A stretch of 64,000 nt of DNA from the NCBI RefSeq assembly GCF_014212125.1, contig NZ_JACJVP010000032.1, positions 100,712 to 164,711 on the forward strand, given 5' to 3'. The notes beneath the pieces are model-generated. The model was not told the origin of the DNA, made no database searches, and saw only the letters and a program-made list of their open reading frames with translations. Below are positions 32,091 to 38,935 of the stretch, piece by piece; positions within the stretch are counted from its first letter, which is position 1, and every line of letters begins with the position of its first letter. Source of the DNA: Cohnella nanjingensis. Its GTDB lineage: Bacteria > Bacillota > Bacilli > Paenibacillales > Paenibacillaceae. The position numbers and the translations under genes are program-made.

Positions 32091-33205
32091 TGGCAAAATT
32101 GCCTGAATACCTAAGCGAGCAAAATGAAGAAGACATTTTGAGCCGCATGCTCTCCCGCGTTCCCTCCGATGTAGACAAGTCGGAGGGATCTTTTATTTGG
32201 GACTCTCTCTCGCCGGCATCCTTCGAGCTGTTTACCGCATCTCTATGGGCGCAGCAAGTGCTGCAGCGAGCATTTGCTTCAACAGCGTTCGGCCCATATC
32301 TGGACCTGCGCTGTGAGGAACATGGGGTGACGCGGCGGCCGGCGGTCGCGGCCATCGGCACTGTGCAGTTTAGCGGCGTCGCGGGCACGGCCGTGCCAAT
32401 CGGAACGCGGGTGGCAACGCTCGCTGATCCGGTCACCAGCTCAGCCTCTATTGAGTACGAGACGACCAAGACCGTATCCATCGCGGAGGACGGGACCGCG
32501 ACCGTCGAAGTCAAAGCGGTTGAGCCGGGTGCCCGTGGGAATGTCGCTGCCAGTGCGATATCGCTGATGATCACGCCGATGACTGGGATCAGCACGGTCA
32601 GCAATGCGGCGGCCACGTCGGGCGGTACCGACGTGGAGTCGGATGCATCTCTTCTAGAGCGATTTTTGATCCGCGTACGCAGCCCGGGAACAAGCGGGAA
32701 CAAAGCGGATTACATCCTGTGGGCGCTTGAAGTGCCGGGCGTCGGCGGGGTTCAAATCCTGCCTCTCTGGAACGGGCCGGGCACTGTGAAGGTCACCCTC
32801 CTCGACTCTGCGAAGCGGTCGCCGAACGCGGCGCTGGTGGCTGCCGTGCAAAAGTATATCGCGCCGGCCGCCGGAACCGGCGAAGGGAAAGCGCCGATTG
32901 GTGCCAACGTGACGGTGGCTGCTGCTACTGAGGTACCGATTAACGTCTCGGTCAAGGTTACGCTTGCCGTCGGATTTAGTCTGTCCGAGGTGCGGGATCT
33001 CTTCGTTGCCGGAACCGTCGCCTATCTGCAGGGGTTGGCCTTTAAGGATACGCTTGTGCGGTGGACACGTATATCTGCTATCCTGCTGGATATCCCGCCG
33101 GTTGTCGATTATACGGATTTGGTCGTCAATGGCGGGACTGTCAACGTGGAGATGATGCCGGGTCAAGTCGCGGTGATCGGGGCGGTGACGATGAATGCGA
33201 CCTGA
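32090..33205 (+). CDS. Baseplate J-like protein (XkdT)
   Basis: ATG 32090 overlaps the previous stop, giving 371 aa. The pattern is that of Mu gp47/gpJ: N-terminal SRVPSDVDKSEGSFIWDSLS, central GARGNVAASAISLMITPMTG and RFLIRVRSPGTSGNKADYIL. It is a main component of the baseplate wedge. Confidence 0.92.
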   Translation: MAKLPEYLSEQNEEDILSRMLSRVPSDVDKSEGSFIWDSLSPASFELFTASLWAQQVLQRAFASTAFGPYLDLRCEEHGVTRRPAVAAIGTVQFSGVAGTAVPIGTRVATLADPVTSSASIEYETTKTVSIAEDGTATVEVKAVEPGARGNVAASAISLMITPMTGISTVSNAAATSGGTDVESDASLLERFLIRVRSPGTSGNKADYILWALEVPGVGGVQILPLWNGPGTVKVTLLDSAKRSPNAALVAAVQKYIAPAAGTGEGKAPIGANVTVAAATEVPINVSVKVTLAVGFSLSEVRDLFVAGTVAYLQGLAFKDTLVRWTRISAILLDIPPVVDYTDLVVNGGTVNVEMMPGQVAVIGAVTMNAT

Positions 33206-33767
33206 TGTAGAACTGCTGAGTATCCGAGGCAATGACATGATGACGTACTTGCCGGGCTTCTTCCGGACATCTCGGATCATGTCTGCGATTATCGATAGCC
33301 AGGGTGCAGAACTGGACGAGCTGAGAAAGGCGCTTGATGAGACGCTCTCTCAGTACTTTGTCGCATCCGCCACGTGGGGATTAGACATATGGGAGCAGGA
33401 ATTCGGGATCTCGACTGACGTTTCGAAGCCCATCGATCAGCGTAGATCCGTCGTCCTTTCGAAAATGCGCGGCACGGGCACCGTGACGGTTGCGTTGATT
33501 AAGCGCGTAGCTGAAGCCTATGCGAACAGTGAATTGCTTGTAGCGGAGGACTTTCCGGAATACCTGGTTACGATCACTTTCATCAGTGCGTATGGCGTTC
33601 CGCCAAACCTGGCGGACATCCAGCAGGCCATTCGCGACGTTCTGCCCGCGCACCTGGACGTCAATTTCGTATTCCGTTATTACCTCTACAGTCAACTCAA
33701 AAATAAGACGTATGGGCAGGCAAAGTCCAAAAAATACGGAGAGGTCTACAATGGAGGTCTTGCATAA
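33195..33767 (+). CDS. Baseplate protein (DUF2313, XkdU/YmfQ-like)
   Basis: The 190-aa product overlaps the gpJ-like gene by 11 bases. It matches Mu gp48-type proteins (TWGLDIWEQEFGISTDVSKP, IDQRRSVVLSKMRGTGTVTV). It completes the wedge and connects to tail fibres, whose gene follows immediately. Confidence 0.9.
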   Translation: MRPDVELLSIRGNDMMTYLPGFFRTSRIMSAIIDSQGAELDELRKALDETLSQYFVASATWGLDIWEQEFGISTDVSKPIDQRRSVVLSKMRGTGTVTVALIKRVAEAYANSELLVAEDFPEYLVTITFISAYGVPPNLADIQQAIRDVLPAHLDVNFVFRYYLYSQLKNKTYGQAKSKKYGEVYNGGLA

Positions 33768-34969
33768 TGGCTGAAACACCGAAATTTAAGTTTCCGCTCC
33801 TCGATGACAGCATGACTGCTGACGTGCCTCGCGATTTTAATGCGCTTGCCGCGCTTGTGGAGGCGGCGATTCTCACGAGAGAGGACAGCGTCAATAAAGG
33901 AAAGCCAAACGGTTACGCCGGCCTGGACGCATCGGGGCAATTACCCAAATCATTATTTGGATCTGGCATCGACGCGGATAAGTTGGGCGGCTCCCCTGCA
34001 GACATAAACCCGAACGCAAACACGATTGCGAAAAGAGGGCCTACTGGAAATTTGGCGGGGCAAGTCCTTGTATCACAAATACCAACAGGGACAGCACCGC
34101 TAACGGTAGCGTCCCAAACGGTAGTAACCAACCTGAACGCGGATATGGTGGACGGGTGGCATGTGTCCACAACGGCGGCGGCCAGCACCGTGGCCGGGCG
34201 TGACTCGTTGGGTGACATAACGGCCCAGCGTTTCATTGCGGCAATGGAGACGGGCACCGCGCCGTTTATTGTGCTGTCAACGACGGTTGTTCCCAACCTG
34301 AACGCGGACATGGTAGACGGGTATCACGTAAGGAATACTGGCGGCGGCATACCACTAGCTAATTCGGTCGTTAGTGCAAACCTCAACGCGGACATGGTGG
34401 ACGGGCTACATGCCGCCTCGTTTGCGAAGTACGGCGGAGGTGTGCCGGCGTCCACCCTCAATAATGCGGCTACCTTGGACAGTGGAATGTATACGACTAG
34501 CGAAGGGCCAGGTATAGGGCTTCCGGGTTCATGGTACCACGTCATCCACATGCGCCACGCGTCGAACGATGGCCACGCAGCACAAATTGCAATCGAGTAC
34601 TTTAATTCGGGCAGTATGTACTTCCGTAGCGCAAACGGTACAACATGGGGATCGTGGAGAAAAACTGCGAGCGGAACAGACACATGGTCTAGCGAAACTG
34701 CTCCAGGAGTTCATAACCGGAATGGCTATCAAAAACTACCTAATGGTTTGATCTTCCAATGGGGACTGGCCGACCCAAGCACTACAGACTATCGCAATAC
34801 AACCGTGTGGTTCCCAATGACATTTCCTAACTATGTTTGTACAGTTATTTGTACGCCTCATGGTTACGAGAATCAAATAGGTGTTGAAAATTTGACAACG
34901 TCTAGCTTTTTAGCACACTCATATTTTTCACCAATTAAAGGTTACTTCTGGTTTGCAATCGGGAAATAA
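33767..34969 (+). CDS. Tail fibre protein with LNADMVDG repeats
   Basis: The 400-aa product has an N-terminal baseplate-binding region (PKFKFPLLDDSMTADVPRDF) and three copies of NLNADMVDGxH (from about nt 34129, 34297 and 34378), a repeat typical of trimeric phage fibres. The C-terminal domain (from about residue 240) resembles a pyocin-knob receptor-binding region. Later codons are AT-richer, suggesting exchange of the tip. It determines host range. Confidence 0.88.
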   Translation: MAETPKFKFPLLDDSMTADVPRDFNALAALVEAAILTREDSVNKGKPNGYAGLDASGQLPKSLFGSGIDADKLGGSPADINPNANTIAKRGPTGNLAGQVLVSQIPTGTAPLTVASQTVVTNLNADMVDGWHVSTTAAASTVAGRDSLGDITAQRFIAAMETGTAPFIVLSTTVVPNLNADMVDGYHVRNTGGGIPLANSVVSANLNADMVDGLHAASFAKYGGGVPASTLNNAATLDSGMYTTSEGPGIGLPGSWYHVIHMRHASNDGHAAQIAIEYFNSGSMYFRSANGTTWGSWRKTASGTDTWSSETAPGVHNRNGYQKLPNGLIFQWGLADPSTTDYRNTTVWFPMTFPNYVCTVICTPHGYENQIGVENLTTSSFLAHSYFSPIKGYFWFAIGK

Positions 34970-34983
34970 GGAGGCGTGAGTAA

Positions 34984-35436
34984 ATGAGTCAGTATTACGT
35001 TAACTTTGATGCTTCGGGGAATGTCTCCGGATTCTACCTCGACGAGCTTCACGGCGATACAATTCCGGAAACCGCTAAACCAATCACAGAGGCAGAGTGG
35101 CAAAGATTCACCCATGAAGCATGGAAGTGGAAGTTCGACGGCGAGAGAATCCGCGAGAAAACACAGGCGGAACTCGACGAGGAAAATGCGAACTTGCCGC
35201 CGATTAAGAAGTCCCCAGAGCAGCGGATTACGGAGCTGGAGGGCGAGAGCGTACAAACCATGTTGGCCGTTGCCGAAGCGTACGAAACAGCTGTAGCAGA
35301 CAACGCACAACGGGAACAAGAAGCCGTTGATACCATGCTGGGGCTTACTGAGGTTTACGACCTATTCCTGCAGCAACAAGAGACGATCCAAACGTTACGT
35401 GCCGAAGTAGACGCCCTGAAAGGGGGTGTTAGCTAA
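34984..35436 (+). CDS. Tail fibre assembly-like/coiled-coil protein
   Basis: The 150-aa product follows GGAGGCGTGAG. The N-terminal half (YYVNFDASGNVSGFYLDELH ... ITEAEWQRF) resembles tail-fibre assembly proteins and the rest is an XkdW-like coiled coil with a YDLFLQQQETIQTLRAEVDA end. Probably a chaperone or accessory of the fibre. Confidence 0.75.
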   Translation: MSQYYVNFDASGNVSGFYLDELHGDTIPETAKPITEAEWQRFTHEAWKWKFDGERIREKTQAELDEENANLPPIKKSPEQRITELEGESVQTMLAVAEAYETAVADNAQREQEAVDTMLGLTEVYDLFLQQQETIQTLRAEVDALKGGVS

Positions 35437-35437
35437 T

Positions 35438-35545
35438 ATGGCTCAAGTATACGCCAACCTAATCCGACGAGGCATCAAGACTATCGAAGACGTGCCGGAA
35501 AACAAGCGCGAAGAAGTGCAAGCCATCCTAAACGCCGATGCTTAG
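35438..35545 (+). CDS. XkdX/CD1375-type miniprotein, 35 aa
   Basis: AAAGGGGG precedes ATG 35438. The product starts MAQVYANLIRRGIKTIEDVP and ends ILNADA. It belongs to the tiny XkdX/CD1375-like proteins behind tail-fibre genes; function unknown. A similar gene follows at 35601. Confidence 0.75.
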   Translation: MAQVYANLIRRGIKTIEDVPENKREEVQAILNADA

Positions 35546-35600
35546 GCGGTTCATAGGGTGGCTTTCGCTTTTATACCACATGGGGAGGGGGTGGGGAGAC

Positions 35601-35738
35601 ATGGCAGTCGTTTACGCTACATTGATTATCAAGGGTGCTTACACGTTCGACCGAGTACCGGCCAACCAACAGCCGAAGGTCCGGGAATATCTGGCCGCGC
35701 TGGAGCTGGACACGGACGGCAAGCCGCTGGAAGTGTAA
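35601..35738 (+). CDS. CD1375-like miniprotein, 45 aa
   Basis: GTGGGGAG precedes ATG 35601. The product starts MAVVYATLIIKGAYTFDRVP. It shares MAxVYAxLIxxGxxTxxxVPxN with the preceding miniprotein, so the two are probably tandem paralogues. The frame is open back to ATG 35538, but that start overlaps the neighbour. Confidence 0.7.
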   Translation: MAVVYATLIIKGAYTFDRVPANQQPKVREYLAALELDTDGKPLEV

Positions 35739-35781
35739 AACAATCGGGCTCCGCTTCAGCGGGGCCTCTTAGGAGGAAAAC

Positions 35782-36099
35782 GTGGACAATTTCTTTACAT
35801 GGGAAGTGTTATACACCATTGGCGGGGCTTCCCTGCTGACTTTCTTTATCGTGCAATACCTCAAAACGACACTTGATCGTTTTATCAACTTGCCCACAGA
35901 TGTTTTTGCGGTCCTTGTGGCTTTCGCTGTTCTAGTTGCCGCTCAATTGGCGCTTGGCGCGAACCCTGCCAGCTGGAAGCTATACGCATTGTCATTCGCA
36001 AATGCCTTTGTTGTGTCGGCAGCAGCCGGACATGTTCACGACAAGGTGATCAATCCCCCCGGAAGGAAAGGAGATGAAGAAAGTGCGGCAAGGAATTGA
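35782..36099 (+). CDS. Holin
   Basis: GTG 35782 follows AGGAGG. The 105-aa product has two or three membrane segments (about 10-26, 40-58, 65-85) and a charged C-terminus (DKVINPPGRKGDEESAARN). It would permeabilise the membrane at the end of infection. A GGCTCCGC/GCGGGGCC hairpin lies just upstream (about 35748-35767). It overlaps the lysin gene. Confidence 0.88.
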   Translation: MDNFFTWEVLYTIGGASLLTFFIVQYLKTTLDRFINLPTDVFAVLVAFAVLVAAQLALGANPASWKLYALSFANAFVVSAAAGHVHDKVINPPGRKGDEESAARN

Positions 36100-36823
36100 T
36101 TGCGCCCAGCCCCTCACTACATCGACGGCTGGTAAACTATATGCTCTCAATTACCGGTTTGCGGCTCGCTACCTTGTGCCAGCGGATTATTCCTGGAAGC
36201 GACTCACGCGCAAAGAAGCAGAAGCCATTTCCGCTGCAGGTCTGCAAATTGTCTCAGTTTTCGAAACAAGTGCTAATCGCCCCGAAGGCGGCGCGGCAGC
36301 CGGGGTCAAAGATGGCATTGCGGCCTATAAAGAAGCCCAGGCAATCAAACAGCCCCTTGGAACTGCCATTTATTTTGCTGTTGATTACGATGCCAAGGCG
36401 GATGACTTTGATACAATCGCAGCCTACCTCAAAGCCGCAGCAGCCCAGATCCCTGGTTATTCCATCGGTGTCTATGGTTCATACACAGTAGTTGAAGCCA
36501 TGGCAAAACGCGGCGTGGCGTCGAAATTCTGGCAAACCTACGCATGGAGTGGCGGAAAACGTAGCGCTCGAGCTGAAATTTATCAGTACAAAAATGATGT
36601 AAATGTTGAAGGGATTCGCCTTGATAAGAATGAAGGGAACGGCTCCGAGGGCGCATGGTCTACAGTTGAAATTGCACAGGAGGCAATGACTGCTGAAGAT
36701 GCGAACAAAATCATCAAGTTTCTCTCCGCTGCTTGGGGCGCCGCAAGCACTCAAGAAGACAAGCTTGAATTTAATCGATTGGCGAATGAGCTGAGGAAAG
36801 TTTCGGGGCAACCCTTTCAGTAA
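36074..36823 (+). CDS. Endolysin, DUF1906 glycoside-hydrolase-like
   Basis: The 249-aa product has a DUF1906 (Rv2525c-like) TIM-barrel: GIDCAQPLTT, YLVPADYSWKRLTRKEAEAI, AIYFAVDYDAKADDFD and EIYQYKNDVN near residue 175. The C-terminal ~55 residues are a separate helical domain. Next to the holin, it is the peptidoglycan hydrolase of the lysis cassette. Start is ATG 36074 or GTG 36083. Confidence 0.87.
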   Translation: MKKVRQGIDCAQPLTTSTAGKLYALNYRFAARYLVPADYSWKRLTRKEAEAISAAGLQIVSVFETSANRPEGGAAAGVKDGIAAYKEAQAIKQPLGTAIYFAVDYDAKADDFDTIAAYLKAAAAQIPGYSIGVYGSYTVVEAMAKRGVASKFWQTYAWSGGKRSARAEIYQYKNDVNVEGIRLDKNEGNGSEGAWSTVEIAQEAMTAEDANKIIKFLSAAWGAASTQEDKLEFNRLANELRKVSGQPFQ

Positions 36824-36859
36824 AGAACGGTAATACGTCTAATTTATACGTATTATTTA

Positions 36860-36889
36860 TTGACACGTATAATATACACGTGTTATAAT
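36860..36889 (+). promoter_or_regulatory. hicAB promoter with operator repeats
   Basis: TTGACA (36860-36865) and TATAAT (36884-36889) are 18 bp apart. The spacer holds ACGTATAATATACACGTGT, with TACGT/ACACGTGT dyads repeated upstream at 36836-36855. HicB-type antitoxins repress their own promoter at such sites. Confidence 0.8.
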
Positions 36890-36911
36890 AAAGTCAGAGA
36901 GGAGGACAAGG

Positions 36912-37106
36912 ATGAAGGCTTACAGCTCCCGGGAATTGATAAAACTAATCGAAGACGACGGATGGTACTTCGATTACGCTAGAGGCGATCATCATTACTT
37001 CAAACATCCGACGAAGCCCGGCAAAGTGACAGTCCCTCATCCGAAAAAAGACTTTCCGATTAAGACGCTTCTAAATATCCTAAAAAGTGCAGGAGTTGAG
37101 GGCTGA
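36912..37106 (+). CDS. hicA: HicA mRNA-interferase toxin
   Basis: The 64-aa product has the HicA dsRNA-binding fold: SSRELIKLIEDDGWYFDYAR, then GDHHYFKHP with the catalytic His, then KVTVPHPKKD. HicA cleaves mRNA. It is encoded just ahead of its antitoxin under a strong promoter in the prophage right arm. It could stabilise the prophage or act in phage defence. Confidence 0.92.
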   Translation: MKAYSSRELIKLIEDDGWYFDYARGDHHYFKHPTKPGKVTVPHPKKDFPIKTLLNILKSAGVEG

Positions 37107-37140
37107 AAGGCCCTCTCTCCTCCAAGGAGGTTAACTATAT

Positions 37141-37560
37141 ATGGGCAAAAAAGACGTATATCGGTATTGGGCCGCATTTCATTATGCGGATGATGGCGTG
37201 TCTGTGAGATTTCCTGATTTGCCCGGATGCCTCACCTTCGGGAACACTGATGAAGAAGCTCACGCAGCTGCACGTGAGGCACTGGAGGGCTTCATCTACG
37301 GACTTGAGAAGGACGGAGACCCAATTCCCGATCCGACTCCCCTGAGCGAAACCGTAAAGGTACTGGATGAAGACGAAGCTGCCGTTGAGGTTAAGGTGTA
37401 TATGCCAACTGTCCGGGACGCGATGGAGTCAAAGGCTGTCAAAAAGACGCTCACGATCCCGAAATGGCTAAACGACGAGGCCGAAAAGCAGAATATCAAT
37501 TTTTCTCAAGTGCTGCAGGAGGCGCTAAAACGTAACCTCGGTATCGAACAGCAACAATAA
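37141..37560 (+). CDS. hicB: HicB antitoxin
   Basis: AAGGAGG precedes ATG 37141. The 139-aa product has an N-terminal partial RNase H fold (YRYWAAFHYADDGVSVRFPD, LPGCLTFGNTDEEA) that binds HicA, and a C-terminal ribbon-helix-helix (LTIPKWLNDEAEKQNINFSQ) that probably binds the operators before hicA. A terminator follows. Confidence 0.92.
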   Translation: MGKKDVYRYWAAFHYADDGVSVRFPDLPGCLTFGNTDEEAHAAAREALEGFIYGLEKDGDPIPDPTPLSETVKVLDEDEAAVEVKVYMPTVRDAMESKAVKKTLTIPKWLNDEAEKQNINFSQVLQEALKRNLGIEQQQ

Positions 37561-37587
37561 CCCGACTGCAGCAAAATGATTCGGACT

Positions 37588-37617
37588 CCTGGGTGATCAA
37601 CCCAGGTTATTTTTTTT
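37588..37617 (+). terminator. Terminator after hicB
   Basis: CCTGGGT (37588-37594) pairs with ACCCAGG (37600-37606) over a GATCA loop, followed by TTATTTTTTTT. A typical intrinsic terminator separating hicAB from the methyltransferase unit. Confidence 0.9.
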
Positions 37618-37620
37618 AGC

Positions 37621-37650
37621 TTGTACAAGAACATGTGTTCCTATTATGAT
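37621..37650 (+). promoter_or_regulatory. Methyltransferase promoter with LexA (SOS) box
   Basis: AGAACATGTGTTCC (core GAACATGTGTTC, 37629-37640) matches the Bacillus LexA consensus CGAACRNRYGTTYC at 13 of 14 positions and is a near-perfect palindrome. It lies between TTGTAC (37621-37626) and TATTAT/TATGAT (37642-37650), so LexA binding would block transcription until DNA damage. Confidence 0.75.
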
Positions 37651-37682
37651 GTGAAGTGAGAACCATAACTTAGGAGGTTGAG

Positions 37683-38372
37683 ATGCTCTACAACGAAGAT
37701 TGTGTCGAAGGGTGCAAGAAATACATTGCAAATGATTCGGTTGATCTAATTGTCACTGACCCACCATATAACTTGGGGTTCGGGGGCACCAAACAGACGA
37801 AATCCAAACAACCGAGATTTTCTATCATCGCGAATGATCAACTTAGCCATCGCGACTATCAAAGATTTACGTTTCAGTGGCTCCATCAAGCATATCGGGT
37901 ACTCAAGCCTGGTCGCCACATCTATGTGTGCATCGACTGGCGGATGTACCCACACATGGTTCTCTGGATGCGGCGCGTCGGATTCATCGTTAAAAACTGC
38001 ATTGTTTGGGACAAAGAGCGTATGGGCATGGGATGGCAGTATCGGTATCGGCATGAGTTTATCATCTTTGCCGTTAAAGACGCGACGCGAAACCGCCGGG
38101 TAAAAACGCGGACGTCGACAGATGTATGGCGCTATCCCCGTATTCCCGGGAATAAAACTGTGCACCCCACCGAGAAGCCGCTGGATCTTATGAGCAAAGC
38201 TATTCAAGAGAGTTCTGAGGAAGGGGAGCGCGTACTCGACTTATTCATGGGATCAGGACCAGCGGCGGTTGCAGCTCTAACGTTAAACCGTGAATTCACG
38301 GGTTTTGAAGTTGATTTGTCTCATTTTGATACGGCGAGCAAGCGTGTCTCCGAACTGAGTTTTAACAGATGA
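37683..38372 (+). CDS. DNA methyltransferase (N4-cytosine/N6-adenine, beta class)
   Basis: The 229-aa product has catalytic motif IV DPPY (26-29) before the SAM-binding motif I DLFMGSG (186-192), and HPTEKP (161-166), the order of beta-class amino-methyltransferases. No restriction partner is visible. It probably protects phage DNA from host restriction, comparable in location to the Mu mom modification gene. Expression is predicted to be SOS-controlled. Confidence 0.9.
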   Translation: MLYNEDCVEGCKKYIANDSVDLIVTDPPYNLGFGGTKQTKSKQPRFSIIANDQLSHRDYQRFTFQWLHQAYRVLKPGRHIYVCIDWRMYPHMVLWMRRVGFIVKNCIVWDKERMGMGWQYRYRHEFIIFAVKDATRNRRVKTRTSTDVWRYPRIPGNKTVHPTEKPLDLMSKAIQESSEEGERVLDLFMGSGPAAVAALTLNREFTGFEVDLSHFDTASKRVSELSFNR

Positions 38373-38548
38373 TCAAGCGTCCAGATAAAGATACCTGCAG
38401 TTGTCTTGCGCGCGGAAAGTGGCGTTATCAATTCATTAATGGTGAAAAGGTGTACATGTGCGTCAGGTGCAACAAGCCTAAATATTCCCATCACACGATA
38501 GCAGTTGCCGGATCAACAAACCGACACTGGGAACATCATGAATGGTAG
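38369..38548 (+). CDS. Small Cys/His protein coupled to methyltransferase
   Basis: ATG 38369 overlaps the methyltransferase stop (ATGA). The 59-aa product has CSC near residue 10 and CVRC near 31, with a His-rich tail (HWEHHEW), suggesting a zinc finger. In Mu the zinc-finger protein Com controls Mom translation; the gene order here is reversed, so a similar role is only a hypothesis. Confidence 0.65.
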   Translation: MIKRPDKDTCSCLARGKWRYQFINGEKVYMCVRCNKPKYSHHTIAVAGSTNRHWEHHEW

Positions 38549-38556
38549 GTGAGAGC

Positions 38557-38868
38557 ATGATTGGAGAAAACATAAGCAGGCTTCGAATACGGAAGAGTTT
38601 AACAGCTCAACAACTGGCTGAACGGACAGGGCTTACTAGAGAACAGGTACTACGATTCGAACATGGAGAGGCTCGACCATCGGATATTCAACTCTCAATA
38701 TTAGCCAACACGCTCGATGTAACAGTGCCTAGAATTTTGGGCACAGACATCGACTTCACTAGATGCAACATCCATGTCAACGGGGGCCTTCCGTCCGATG
38801 AGACGAGCCTGGAGGACCTTAGAGAGTGGATTCGTGAGATGGATCGAAAAAACGCCCTTCGCCGATAA
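38557..38868 (+). CDS. XRE-family regulator at prophage right end
   Basis: ATG 38557 follows AGGTGAGA; ATG 38542 overlaps the previous gene. The 103-aa protein has an XRE HTH (about 2-60, ENISRLRIRKSLTAQQLAER) and a C-terminal tail (LEDLREWIREMDRKNALRR). It may regulate accessory or right-end functions. The stop codon lies inside the terminator. Confidence 0.82.
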   Translation: MIGENISRLRIRKSLTAQQLAERTGLTREQVLRFEHGEARPSDIQLSILANTLDVTVPRILGTDIDFTRCNIHVNGGLPSDETSLEDLREWIREMDRKNALRR

Positions 38869-38885
38869 TTGGCGCGGGGCGTTTT
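38849..38885 (+). terminator. Right-end terminator
   Basis: AAAACGCCC (38849-38857) pairs with GGGCGTTTT (38877-38885), with an inner CGCC/GGCG pair. It ends phage transcription before the host gene, and its 3' arm merges with the R2 transposase site. Confidence 0.85.
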
Positions 38886-38903
38886 CGCAAATATCGTGCG
38901 ACT
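38882..38903 (-). repeat. R2 transposase-binding site copy
   Basis: TTTTCGCAAAT followed by a TCG and GTGCGAC block occurs at 38882-38903 and again from 38904, a 22-bp tandem period. Mu likewise carries adjacent 22-bp R1 and R2 sites, so this is read as R2. It overlaps the 3' arm of the terminator that ends the last prophage gene. Confidence 0.8.
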
Positions 38904-38904
38904 T

Positions 38905-38930
38905 TTTCGCAAATTCGGTGCGACGCTACA
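38905..38930 (-). repeat. Right terminal inverted repeat (R1 transposase site)
   Basis: The reverse complement begins TGTAGCGTCGCACCGAAT and continues to GAAA at position 26, matching the left end at 19 of 26 positions. A second copy lies directly inside it. Confidence 0.9.
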
Positions 38931-38935
38931 CACGT
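38931..38935. repeat. Target site duplication, right copy (CACGT)
   Basis: This is the second copy of CACGT, immediately after the prophage right terminus (...GACGCTACA). The host reading frame continues from 38936. Confidence 0.95.

Larger units (their letters stand above)
2251..38930. mobile_element. Complete Mu-like transposable prophage (36.7 kb)
   Basis: The element begins TGT, ends ACA, and has 26-bp terminal inverted repeats and an exact 5-bp target duplication. It carries a MuA-type DDE transposase, a MuB-type ATPase, Gam, GemA-like and Mor-like proteins, Mu-type head genes, an XkdX-like contractile tail, holin, lysin and a right-end accessory arm. Its length is almost that of Mu. 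All expected modules are present. The one sign of possible damage is a non-standard tape-measure start codon at 26934. The Mu-type head and PBSX-type tail mark it as a mosaic myovirus of a Firmicutes host. Confidence 0.96.

Noticed and set aside
33767-34969. CRISPR array suggested by repeats in the tail fibre gene
   Set aside because: Repeats are few, in frame, unevenly spaced and encode a known fibre motif; no CRISPR array or cas gene occurs in the window.
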